DNA of 64,000 nucleotides from Guadua angustifolia. Its lineage: Eukaryota; Streptophyta; Magnoliopsida; Poales; Poaceae. This document shows, in pieces, positions 45,483 to 56,939 of this stretch. A program made the position numbers and the translations under genes. Each line of letters begins with the position of its first letter. Within the stretch, counting starts at the first letter, position 1. The DNA lies in the NCBI GenBank assembly GCA_036346375.1, contig CM070501.1, positions 53,361,326 to 53,425,325 on the forward strand, given 5' to 3'. The notes under the pieces were generated by a model. That model saw nothing but the letters and a program-made list of their open reading frames with translations. It ran no database searches and had not been told where the DNA came from.

Positions 45483-47629
45483 ATGGTGAACCCCATCCCA
45501 GCCTCCACCGTTGACGCCACCGCCGGAGGCGAATGGGGATAATTTGCGCCGAAGGCACCTTCCAAATACTCGACCGGGACCGCCACGCCTGTGTGTCTCT
45601 CCGACGAGATCGCCCCGCACACATGGGCCATGATGGCGGGCCTTCTTCCTCCCTTTTAGAGTTTTTCTCACCGTCCTCCACTTCTCTGAAATCCATCATC
45701 TTCATCTCACCCCCAACTCTATCATCTTCCTCGCCATCTTCGCACACCTCTGAAATGTTCATGGGGTGATGCTGAACCTTCTCTCTTCCGCCATTTCTTC
45801 ATTCCTCAAGCCACCAACAACGCATTGGCGTAAGTAGTGGGAGTTGCTATTTCGCGCCGGGGCCGGATGGCCTCCGCTACATTCCCTTCCAAAGACAGTC
45901 CAATCGAGGGCATGGCGCAGCGATTGGTCAGACATCCAGATGACAAGCGGAATCGGCACGCTGGGGGTGCCAGCGGACGGCGCGCGCTTCAGGCCCGAGC
46001 TCGCCGGTCGAAGAGGCGGCGGAGCTCAAGCAATGGCGGCCCGTGACGGCGGATTGCGGACGCCGGATGAGCGGAGGGTGGTAGCCGGGACTACGGCCGG
46101 AGGATCGCCCTCTTCGCCCAAGCGTCCGGCCTTCATGGCAAAATACAGGCGATAACGACTGGCAAGACGTGGCGGGACGTAAGTCCTTGTCTTCTTCTAG
46201 TTTTTACGCACATGTTTTTCCTGCGGCTTCCTACCAACCGACCGCCATCTTTTTCCTTTCTTGCGGATAAAGTGAGGGCAACCGAGGAGCCAAACACGGG
46301 CGGTTGCTTGCATACCGTCTTCCGGTCCCAATCGACACGCCTTTCGGCGGAGGCCCGGCCTTCGCCGACCGAGCACGCAGGCGCTGCGGGTCGTCAGCTA
46401 CTCCGCTAATGGACTCCACGGGGCGGCCGTGATCCCGCCTCGCGGCCGGTGATCGGGGCGTGCTGCCGCCGGCGTCAGACGCGGGCACAGCGGCCATTGC
46501 CATCGACACCACGGGCTCGGACCCTAAGAGGGCAGGCCACGGACCAGCACCGCCACCGCCCGGCTTGGCGTGGCGGTACTTTCAAGGGCGGGGCACAGGC
46601 GCTTCGCCGCGACTTCACCTCGGCGCCGCCGCCTTCCGCAAAGATCGCTCCGAGCTTCGCCACGGTACCTTCTTTCTCCGGCTGCCGGCGATCAAGCGCC
46701 GACAACCTGGCAGCGCGAGCCCGAGCCATCGCCAGCGAGGTGGCCTCACGCTCCGTCGGCGGCTTGAACTTGAGGCGCCACCAAGGCGGCCCTCGAACGC
46801 GCTAAGGGTGCCAACACCCGGCGTCCACCGAGACGGCGGAGGCCTCTGCAGGCGCCTCCGCCGCCATCGCCGCCCAGGTCGGAGACACTCCGGCACCGGC
46901 CGCCGGAGGTCTCGCCCCAGCCCGCCGCCGCCCCGCCGCGCCGTCGAACTCTTCACTCGAGTAAGCGACATGCGCGCGGCACTAGGCACCGTTCTTGTCG
47001 CCGCCTCGGGCATGGTGCCCAGACGCCCAGGCAAATTTGCCTCGGTGGCGGGGCGGAGCGGAGGCGGAGAGGGCGGCAAATGAGCGGCGAGAGAGGGCAA
47101 CACGATCGCAATGCAAAGGCGGGCGGAACGGGCCGAGACAGGCGGAGAGGGCCGGCGGCCAAGACCTCGGAACTTGAATCTTCCGTTGCGACGCAACCTC
47201 GCGGTCATCTTTGAAGAAAGCGTTCAGCGCACCAAGAGGTGCTCGAACCCTTGGGCGTGATCTTCAACGCGCCTCGAGGACTTCGGCGCTTCAATTTGCT
47301 CACGCGACCAACCAAGCCGCGAGGCGCTTACGAGGACTCCTTGCCGCCCTAGCCGCTCGCGCGCCACGGAAGGACGCCAGTCGCGATCATGGCAAGAACC
47401 TACCGCCGCTTTCTTTGCGCCAACATGACGCCGCTTTTGATCCCATGGCGGTGGTAGCCGGCGGTGTCGGGAGACAGCGAGCAGCGGTTCAAAGGGAGGC
47501 GCTGTGCGCAATTCTTGAACACGTGGTCGATCTTTGCGAGTGGAGCAGCCGGTCATGGACGTCTCCACCCCTCTGGCTGTTGAAGGTGGCGCCGACGATG
47601 AACTTGACTTCGGCGAGGACGAGGAGTGA
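45483..47629 (+). pseudogene. antisense extra ORF (aORF) of the Tat-like element, putative gypsy type transposon protein
   Basis: It lies between integrase and the 3' LTR, on the strand opposite to gag-pol. From ATG 45483 (MVNPIPASTVDATAGGE), shifting frames give VCLSDEIAPHTWAMMAGLLP, then FLTVLHFSEIHHLHLTPNSI and IFLAIFAHLCEMF-like, then SLFRHFFIPQATNNALA. This is the signature of the plant Putative gypsy type transposon domain (Pfam Transposase_28). It continues into an Ala/Arg/Glu-rich, probably coiled-coil region (46000-47200), then VIFNAPRGLRRFNLLTRPTK, and ends ..LDFGEDEE at TGA 47627. Known Tat elements carry such ORFs; their role is not known. Frameshifts break this copy. Confidence 0.75.
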
Positions 47630-49250
47630 AGGCGGGCGGCTTTTCTTCTATTTCTTCTCTTTCTTTCTTTTTGTTGCTTCTGTCGATGAACTTGCACCTA
47701 GAAAAAACTTTAGACAGCTTTTGGATGAATGTTAGATGTTTAATCGTTATTCATGTGTCTGCTTATTTTTCGTATGATTGAATCCGTTACATTTGCTTGT
47801 TAGATGGCCTCCATTCGACTTAGGCAAAACGCTTTTAAAAACGCTTAAATTAGGCGGCGTTTACGAGTCGCCAAATGATTTTATGTGCTGTTGTGATCGC
47901 AAGCATAGATTACGCGACCACATAAAGCGTGGCGTAAAAATGGCCTTAAGCCGAACAAGGAACGAAGGACAAAGAAGGCACTAGCGTCAAGTTTCTGTAG
48001 CGAGATTATCGCAAATTTCGCCTTCGGAACTTAGACCCCGATGATTGCCCGAGAATGCACCACGGCGTAGCGTGGCGAGGCAAACAAGTTTTGGAAGTGC
48101 CCTTAGACCAAGAACACTCAACGGAGACGACCAGCTGGTGCCGCAGAGCCAACCCGAGGCGTCTGAGCGTGCAGGAGCGTGGTGCCCAACCGACACTCCG
48201 ATAACTCGGCCCGCCAGACGTTAACACTTTAGCACATCTTCTTCTTTTATCATAGGGAGCCATTGGTTTCAACACTTGCGATAATCACGCGTAGCTTGAC
48301 CCATCTTAGGATACGATCGTAAGGAAATGGCCAAAAATGCGGTATAGAGCGCTTATCTTGTTTTATATGCCGCAGATAAGGAACTCGAGCGCCGGGCGGC
48401 GGCTTGGGGTATTGGTAGCGACCCCAAGCCATCGGGCGACCGACCTTTTGAGCAGCGCGATCGGCCAATCGGGCGCCAAAGCGAACACTTTGAGCGCTGG
48501 GCGGCGCAGAACCTTTGGGCGGCCGGGCAAGCATTGGGCGACCGACCTCATTGAGCGAAGGCGACCACCAATCGGCGGCCGAACACTTTGAGCGTTGGCG
48601 CAGCTTTGGGCATCAAGTGGGCGACTTGCCGTTGGCTGGGCGACCTCTGAGCGCCGGGCGACCGGCCAACTGGGCGCCAAAGTAACACTTTTGAGCATGG
48701 CGAAAGCGACTTGGGGCATGGGTGAGTAGCAAGCATTGGGCGATGGCGATCAACGCGCCGGGCGGCTAACTGGCGCGGCGATCACAACTGGCGCCGGCGA
48801 ACATTTTGAGAGCTGAAGTAGCAGCGCTTGGGTATCAAGCGAAAGCCAGGCCAGCCGGCCTAGACACTTGAGACGCTTTGCTGTGAAAGTAAGCCAACAC
48901 TTTTATGCTTACCTCAAGCACAAGACGATTTACGATCTAGGAAAGATGAGTAAACATCGGAAGGGCATACGCAAGGTAGGCCCGTAACATTCTAAGTCCC
49001 AAAGATGAAGTGTCTGGCTCGCTTTTGTTTGGATTCTAAGCCCTTGTGAACTGCCAGGAAACCGAACCGCGGTGCTATGTACCAAAGCAGCGAGTTTTCC
49101 GGGGGTGGCATCAGGCCGACGGTGCTCGCGGTGACGACCAGTGGTGCCAGAGAGCTAACCCGAGGTGTGCGAGCTGCTCGAGCACCGTAACTTCGCCCCG
49201 ATCGCCCGGGCTAAGGTACATAGACGCCGAAGATCGCCATGGATTTCACG
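47630..49250. other. gypsy internal spacer
   Basis: Between the antisense ORF and integrase. GC-rich, with many cgggcgac/gagcgccgggcgg repeats at 48370-48800 (gccgggcggc, gaccggccaa, gggcgccaaagc recurring). No coding domain recognised. Confidence 0.5.
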
Positions 49251-52200
49251 AAGGAATTAGCAACGCACAGAACCAGGCGACATACATGCGCATAATTGCC
49301 ACTCTCGCACAACTAAGAGGAATAATAATGGAGAAGCAAAAAAGCTTGGCAACATGACCTTACTAATCGCCCAAGACCGACGATCACCGGAAGAGGGACG
49401 ACTCGAGGTCGATTGGAGCAAGTCATTGGTACTTACAATTCCTTCAGGATAGAACTTCCAGAACAAGTCTATGTTGTAGGAGTTCGTCGCCTCTTCACCG
49501 TCCTTAGTGGCTAACCGGACCGCCGGTCGAGATATCGAGACCACCTTGAAGGGCCCTCCCATCGGGAGACAGCTTATGCAACCCGAGATGCGTCTCAACC
49601 TTATGCGAAGACCGGTCGCCCATCGCCAGATGTTCTCTCGGAGACCGGGTGGCGTGGTACCGCCGAGGCTCTGTAGCAGAAGCGGCGACGCGAGAGCAAG
49701 ACGATCCCGCACCTCCTCCGGAAGGTTGACATCTTCTCACGGAGATCCTCTTGGTCTTCTTCGTTGAACACCGAGACGCAGCGGGAACCGGAAGCGACTC
49801 GGAGGGAGGACGACCTCCGCCCAGATACCAGAAGAAAGGCGTCTCGCCGTTGCGGCTTGGCGGCAAGCGCGAGCGACCACAAGCGGCTGGGAGTTCTTCC
49901 GTCCACAGCGCCCCTCTTGTGAAGCCGATCAAACGCTCTTGTCTTGAGGCCCTTCAGTACCAGCGCATTGGCGCGCTCCGCTTGACCATTGCTCATGGGA
50001 TGGGCCACCGAAGCGAAACATACCTTGGTGCCCATTTCCTCACAGAATTCCAGAAAAGTCGCGCTGGTGAACTGGGTGCCGTTGTCGGTGATGATGCGAT
50101 TGGCGACTCCAAAGCGGGTGAAGATCCCGCGCATGAACTTAACAGCGGCAGCGGCCGTGATGGCCCGCACTGCCTCGGCTTCGACCCACTTGGTGAACTT
50201 ATCGATGGCGACAAAGAGGTGGGTGAAGCCCTCGTGGGCCTGCGAACGGACCCAGATATCCGGCAAAATTTCGGACGCGAACGGCCGGAGAGTGGGATGG
50301 TTTGCGAGCTTGGGTGGTCGGTGGGTTTACTGGCGAAGAACCGACAAGCCGACGCGTCCTCACCAACAGCAAGCATCTCGAGGGCGGTAGGCCAATAAAA
50401 TCCTGGCGAACGCTTGCCGACTAGAGTTCGTGGGACATATGGCTCCCCGACACGCCTCCATGGATATCGAGAGCGGTGTCTCCCTCTTCCCGAAAGTGAT
50501 GCACTTCAAGAGAACTCCGCTTCGCTCTGGCGATATAGGTCCCCACCTACCGAGTATAGCACTTGGCCTTTCGTGCAATCTTCTCAACCGAGGCATCATC
50601 GTCGGGATCACTTGGTCACGCAGAAGGCCGAGATAGGGTCCATCCATCGATCTTCCCGCCCAAGGGTGGCGACCACCGGTGCTCGCTGAGTACTCCGGGC
50701 CGAAGCTTGTCCTGGTGCTGCCTCGGCGCCGCCGTCTTCCTCCTGACACTGGGGCCGAGGCGGCACGCCGCCTTCCTCCCGAATTGGAGGCAGGTGACGG
50801 CACCGCCTTCCCCACCGAGCCGAGGTCAGGCAGCCTTGCCGTCGTCCCCACGGGACCGGGGTCATGACAATGACACCATCATCCCCACCGAATCGTGGGT
50901 GCGATGGACGGTCGCGGTAGTCTTTCTTCAAGACCCCGACCGAACAGAGCCCTTGAGGATGCAAGCCGACGGCCCGTCGCAAGGTGATTGTCACGCCGAG
51001 GATATGAATATACCCCAAACCTTCAAAATGACGCCCATTCTTGGACCTCCGCCAGCACGCCGCCATGGTGGGTCGGAACATTGGAACTCCTTCCGAGCTT
51101 GATTAATGACCGCAGGAATCTCCCTTGACTTGGAGACGCTCGATGCCCAACGCAGAAGCGATGCGCAACCCGCGTGAGACCTTCATACTCAAAGAATGTT
51201 GTTGGTGGCCTTGAATTCAAGGGCGACCCGCGTCATGGAGGGTGTCACGGTCGGGGAGACCAGACAACCCCACCCCGCGCCTTCCGGCTGAAGGATCCAT
51301 CAAAGAATAACGCCCGTGGGAAGACACGGGTGCTTCTTCGGCCAGAGTGGCGGAGTCCACTCGGCGATTTAACTCCGCCAACTTTTGACTCTTGATAGCG
51401 GTCACGGGGCACGAATTTGATGTTGAATTCCCCGGCTCCACCGACCATTTAGCAATGCGCCTTCGGCTTCACGACAGGAGAATTTCCGCAAGGGGTAGGC
51501 CGTGACGACGGTGATTTCGCCCACGAAAATAGTGCCGCAGCTTTTCGGATGCAACCAGACCGCATCTGACATCTTCGAGCTTGAGGATACCGAAGTTTCG
51601 CTTCATGCAATACCTCTTGATGTAGTAAACCGGCTTCGACGCCTTCCTCTCCGCAACTAACATCAAGCACTTACCACCTCGGGGTGGCAGCGATATCTGA
51701 AGCAAAGGCTCACCCGTGGGGAAACCAAAGACCGGGAGAGGAGAGGTATCGCCTGTGTCTTCAAACATATTCAGGCTTCCTCCGTCCATTCAAAATGGTT
51801 AGCCTTCTTTAACAACTTGAACAAAGGCGGGCTTCGCTCCCCCAAGCGGACAATGAATCGCCTTCAGGAGGCCAAAGCGACCAAGCTAATCGAACTTGCT
51901 TGAGTCGCACTGGCGGCTTCATGTGCTCGATGGCCGCTATCTTGTCAGGATTGGCCTCGATGCCCCGGCTGGACACCAGGAAACCCAGCAACTTGCCGGA
52001 GGGCACACCGAACACGCATTTCTCTGGATTGAGCTTCAGGCAATTCTTCCGGAGGTTAGCAAAGGTCTCCTTCAGGTCTTGGATCATTTCTTCACTCTTT
52101 TTAATCTTCACTACCAAGTCATCAACGTATACCTCAAGATTGCGCCCTATCTGAGGGCGGAAGGTAATATGCATGGCACGCTGATAAGTAGAACCGGCAT

Positions 52201-52480
52201 TCTTTAAACCAAAAGCCATCCTTACATAACAATATACGCCCGTTGGGGTTACAAAAGCAGTCTTTTCTTCATCTTCAAGCGCCATGCTAATCTGGTGGTA
52301 CCCAGAGCGCGTCGCCCAGAAGCCTGGCCGATTCGACCCTACCGTGGAGTCAACAATGAGATCGACCATGGCGGGGATATGGATCCCGAGCGAGGCCTTG
52401 TTGAGGTCGGTGAAGTCGACACACACGCGCCACCTCCGTTGGACTTCTTGACGAGCACGGGTTGGCAAGCCATTCAGAGA
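49250..52480 (-). pseudogene. gypsy pol: reverse transcriptase, RNase H, integrase
   Basis: Reverse transcriptase (52468-51809): VCVDFTDLNKASLGIHIPAM, GYHQISMALEDEEKTAFVTP, YVRMAFGLKNAGSTYQRAMH, YVDDLVVK with intact catalytic DD (about 52129), then NPEKCVFGV and LLGFLVSSRGIEANPDKIAA. RNase H region (51800-51200): a thumb/connection part, LQISLPPRGGKCLMLVAERK, and FFDGSFSRKARGG. Integrase (50300-49300): LFVAIDKFTKWVEAEAVRAI, GVANRIITDNGTQFTSATFL, AHPMSNGQAERANALVLKGL, holding all three D, D, E residues. Frameshifts separate the domains, so no single polyprotein can be read here. Confidence 0.9.
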
Positions 52481-52599
52481 TGAGACTTCGACTATTCCCG
52501 CTGGCCAGGCTTCTCTACCTCCTCCCGAATGGCGTCCTGCCGCTCCCGGCGCCGCCCGGACCTTCGCGGATCGGCGCGTCGAGGCGTTGCCGATCGGTG

Positions 52600-54330
52600 C
52601 TCGATCACCTCCCTGGGGACCCCAGTCATGTCGGACGGTTGCCAGGCGAACACGTCTGCGTTTGACTGGAGGAAGGTGACGAGCGCGTCTTCCTATTTGG
52701 CGCTGAGGTTGGCGCCAATGTTGACGGTCTTTCGGGGTTCGCCCTCACTCAGGGCGACCACCTTTACCTCACCGGCGGAGCCAGGTGAAGCACGGGTCCG
52801 GGCCTGAGGGGCTCCCGAGGACGTGGCGTCTGGCGCCAGCAGCAGGGTGGCTCGGCCAGTCCTCGCGGCTTTGAAACAGCGCAAAGCCTCGGCCTTGTCC
52901 ACCACGATCGTAATGGGGGGCGGGCCCCAGATCTTCACCACCATGTACGCCAGAGTGGGTGGCCGCCATGAATGGGCGGGCCATCGGTCGGCGAGGGCAT
53001 TGTAGGGGAGGTCAAGTCGGCGACCTCAAAATCCACCACTCGATCTGGAAGTTGTTCCTCCCCAAAGGTGACGGGAGGCGACTCGCAAGGGGAAACATAC
53101 CACCTCGGAGCTACCCGAAGAAGGGCAGAGCCGACGCAGATCCGATCGCGGGATCTCGAGTGCTAAGAATGCCGAGGAGGACGGGAGGTTGATAGAACTT
53201 CTCCGCCCACCAAAGACGCAACTTAGCCGCACATTCCAACGATGGGCGACACCACGGGAGGTATCGGGCGCTTAGCGCCTCGGGATGGTCGGCGATCGAA
53301 GGTGAGCGCTTGCTTCGCGAACCACTTCAAAGATCCGGCCGACCGAGTTCGAGTTCGGCGGCGGCGCAGACCTCCCTCTTCGCCGCTTATGGCGGCGTTG
53401 GAGGAAGGTGGAGGACCCACCACGGATGTAGGCCACCGCGTGATCGGCTTTCTGGAAGGCGCGGTGGATCTTCATCTTGATCATCGCCGACGCTGCGTTG
53501 AGCCGCGTTTTTCCACCATCTTGTCCACGACCGGCGCTTGTCCGGTCATGGGTGTTGGTGCGGTGGATAGAACACACGGCTCACCCTCCTTTTGCTCGGG
53601 CGGATGCGTCCTTGCGCATCGCGGCGATCATCGCCGATCCCGACGACCGCCACGCTGCCACGGCGATCATCTCGCCGGCCACGGCGGTTGGCGCTTCTTC
53701 GGCGGGTCTTCCTCCTCATCACGCTTCGTCGCGCTTTCGTGGTCAAGACCTGCTCGGTCTCGCTTCGCCAAGCGCTTCGCGCTTCTTGCTTGAGCGGCGG
53801 AACCTTCGAGGTCGGCCTCATCCTTGCCATAGCCACCCTTGGGGCCAGCGCCGCCCCTTGCTGCCCGCATGCCCGCACACACTTATGTGCGAGGGAGAAA
53901 AGCTCAGAGGTGGAGCTGATGGTACGGGTGGCCATCTTCTCCTTCATTTTACGGTCGCGCGCGCCCCTCATGGCGATGACGACCGATTGTTCGAAATGTG
54001 GGGATTGTGTTGCGCAAGTGGCGAAGCGCTGAATGAAGTCGTGGTTTACTCCCCTTCTCTTGCTCCATAGCGTGAAGGTCGCCCTCCACGCCGCCGCAGA
54101 AGGAGCCTCGAAGTTGGCGATTTAAGAGGTCGCGATAACTTTCCCACGAGTGTATCGACTTCTGGGAGATTCAAGAGACGAGAAGAGGCGAGCCCGTCAA
54201 AGGCTGATGGGAGGTAGTTGGCCATGACCTTTTCAGATCCGCCCGGTTGCCGCACCATCGTCGTGTAGATCGGAGGAACTCCTCGGGTTGGTGGTGCCAT
54301 CATATTTTTCACGGCCACGGGCGGAACTGT
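52600..54330 (-). pseudogene. gypsy gag and protease
   Basis: Gag: IYTTMVRQPGGSEKVMANYL and PSAFDGLASSRLLNLPEVDT (54270-54150), then SVVIAMRGARDRKMKEKMAT (about 53970). A basic Arg-rich region follows (53860-53650). Protease region: the family motif DFEVADLPYNA.LGRP.. survives in pieces near 53030-52960, followed by MVVKIWGPPPITIVVDKAEA and LRCFKAAR (52944-52860). Broken by several frameshifts. The gag start upstream of 54330 is too degraded or GC-scrambled to place. Confidence 0.75.
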
Positions 54331-55150
54331 TCGGCCATGTCACAATGGCAGCTCGCCGGGGAAGGCTGGCACCGACGCCAGAGGGAGCCGAGCCGCCATC
54401 GGAGGCCGGTCCGGAGATCGCAGACGGGAGCGCGAGGCTGGCTTTTATGAGTCGGAGGAGTTAACCTCCTCCTTATCCCGAGAATGAGAGCCACGGGGGG
54501 GGCTTTCATTGTCGGTGCCACTGCTATCGTGGCGACGCTCTTGGTCCGGATGGCGCGGCAGACGACCGCGAAGATCATCACCGCGCTGCCGGCGGCTCTC
54601 GTCCAGATGAGAGCGAAGGTCCACACGGTTCCGCGAGGAAGGGACCGGTTTATGCGCGTCCTCACCTTGACCTCGCCCACTGCCGGGGCCCTTGTTGTTG
54701 GGGGCTCGAGGCCCGAGAGCGCTCGCATGCGCCTTTTAGCGCCGAGGTATGTGGTGCTCGATCGGCCGGGAGCCCTACCGGAGTTGGGCCGCATCCACGA
54801 GGCCAAGCAATGCTTCGACCACGGAGTGGCCGGAGAGTCCCCGCGAACTCCACCGACGGATGGTCGAAGGCGGGCACGAAGGCGTGCAAGTTCTGGCGGG
54901 GTGGCGCCTCCATGGCTACTGCGACGACGGGCCGCTCCACCGCTCCGGGAGAAGCGGCGGCGCTACCGCAGGGGCGGGTACGGCGACTCCTCGACCGGCG
55001 AGGCGGCGAGGCGCCTTGGTCGTCACTCGCCTCGCAACGATTCGGTGCCGTAACCCGCCATTTTTCGATGTGCGGGCTTGCTTCAAATCGCGAACGCCGA
55101 AGTCCGCCGGAGTTAGCGGAAACACCAACTACTAGCCTCACTGGCGCCCC

Positions 55151-56326
55151 TGCCGGGCGATTCGCTCGACAGCCCGTGATCTACAGACCCGGGTTTGGTT
55201 CGGAAGGTGGGCGTCTTCGCAGCTGGCTAATCCTAGCGAGGGGAGACCCTAGAGACCTTCGCAGACGGCGAACCTTGGCGTTTCTTTAACTAGGGCGGCA
55301 CAAGGATTTTACCCAGGTTCAGGCCCCCTTTGCTTGGGTAATAGCCTTACTTCCTGCTAGATTGCTTTCAAAGAGTGTTTTGAACTGGTGCAGTACAAAG
55401 CTTGGGAATTACCAGTTCTCCCTTGGGCTCTACTGCTATATTCTTGCTGGTTGTCTTCGACCTCTAGCTGATCTGCCCCCTTTCCCCATGCACCCGAGGG
55501 CCCTTATATAGGCCAGGCTAACGGGAGTAGGTGAAAGGGGGGTCATCATGCTGATCCATACACATTTAATACGCCTTCCTGTGCTGTCCCGTTCCTCCAG
55601 CCTCATTAAATGCCGACGCATGGCTTCGCCCGGTCCTTGCATGATGTGACCCTTTCTCGACAGTGAGTTGTGAGAGGCGCCGAGGAATGGGGTTATAGCA
55701 GAAATCCTTGCAGCAGACAGTGTCGACATCTGCGTCCTATAGCTCGAAGCTGCATGCGACAGGGGAGGAGCCGAGGTGAAGTCACCTCGCTCCACCTTTT
55801 GCCTTGCGGCGCGGCGGCGTGTCCGCCCACTGTCATTGGCGCCACGTGGATTACGTCTTGCGGCGGCGGCGTGCTTCGCCCACTGCTGCCGGGCGCCACG
55901 TGGCCGACGCCGACCGCGCGCCGTGATCGCCGCCGATTGCTAGGCCGCCCGTAGGCGGGCGCCGGCGGCGCAGCGTGCTTCGCCACCGCTCGCCGGGCGC
56001 CACGTGGACCGGCGCTGACCGGCGGACCGTGATCGCCGCCCGATTGCGAAGCCGCCACGTAGCTGGGCGGCGGCGAAAGCGTCTTTCGCCCACTCGCCGC
56101 CGGGCGCCACGTGGACCGACGCTTGGCCGGCGGTCGTGATCGCCGCCGATTGCCGCCGCCACGCGCCTGTGGCGCCGGCGGCGGCAGGCGTGCTTCGCCC
56201 ACGCCGCCAGGCGCCCGTGGGCCGACGCCTAGCCTGCGGCCGTGATCGCCGCCTTGGATTGCCGAGCCGCCACATGGATTGTACCTTTATGCGGTGGAGA
56301 GGGTACCTAGCGTGTATCTGTTGACA
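55151..56326 (-). repeat. gypsy 5' LTR
   Basis: 1176 bp. Same structure as the 3' LTR, including the TATA box (tatataagggccc, about 55505) and the GC block array (55800-56270). It differs from the 3' LTR mostly by one- or two-base indels. Confidence 0.9.
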
Positions 56327-56939
56327 TACTCATATCAATTTAAATGATAATTTAAATTGAGTTCATTTGTCTTATTAATCATTAAAGAACACTTCATCAT
56401 GTGTTGATGGTGTTACGTGATTAATTAGGACAAATGAATAGTTCTTAAGTATAATAAAGCATGAGTTGCATTATTGTACTTAAGACACAATTAAATCATT
56501 TCAATTGATTTAGGTTGTGCTCAATTGATCTAAAGGCATCCATTATGTGTTAATGGAGTGCAAAAGATAATTGAGATAACTATGCATCTTGGACTAACAA
56601 GTTTCTTGAGTTATGTTTGAGTTAGGTCCAAAGATGATGAGAACGGACAAGGGCGGCATCATGAGTTGATGGGCGTCAAGAGTGGATCCGAAGTGGAGTC
56701 GAGTGGAGATCCCGGGAGAAATCAAGTGTTGATCATAAAGACCCCAAAGGGGTTGCTTGTGCTGCATGAAGGTATAATTAGATAGGCTAAGGACTTTTGT
56801 AGTCTTTGAGTCTAAGGTTTTATCGCCGTGCTATTAAGAGGGTCGTTCTCTAGCTTGAGCTTCATCATGTGTTGGTGATCTCAATCGCTGCTCACTCAAA
56901 GCTCAAATCGTATTTGATTTGGTTTTTGCATATGGGTTA

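Larger units (their letters stand above)
44005..56326 (-). mobile_element. Ty3/gypsy retrotransposon, Tat-like, 12.3 kb
   Basis: Two LTRs (44005-45159 and 55151-56326) and identical tactc duplications (44000-44004; 56327-56331) define a full-length insertion. On the minus strand the order is 5' LTR, primer-binding region (ggcgccagtgagg next to 55150), gag, protease, reverse transcriptase, RNase H, integrase, a 4 kb extra region, polypurine tract (ggcccgggggctac, 45160-45173) and 3' LTR. The integrase-after-RT order is gypsy. The extra region holds an antisense ORF, which places it with the Tat lineage. Frameshifts break every long frame. Confidence 0.92.

Noticed and set aside
53242..54070. 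183- and 197-codon plus-strand ORFs
   Set aside because: Antisense to the gag region of the gypsy element; no recognised domain, unlike the minus strand.
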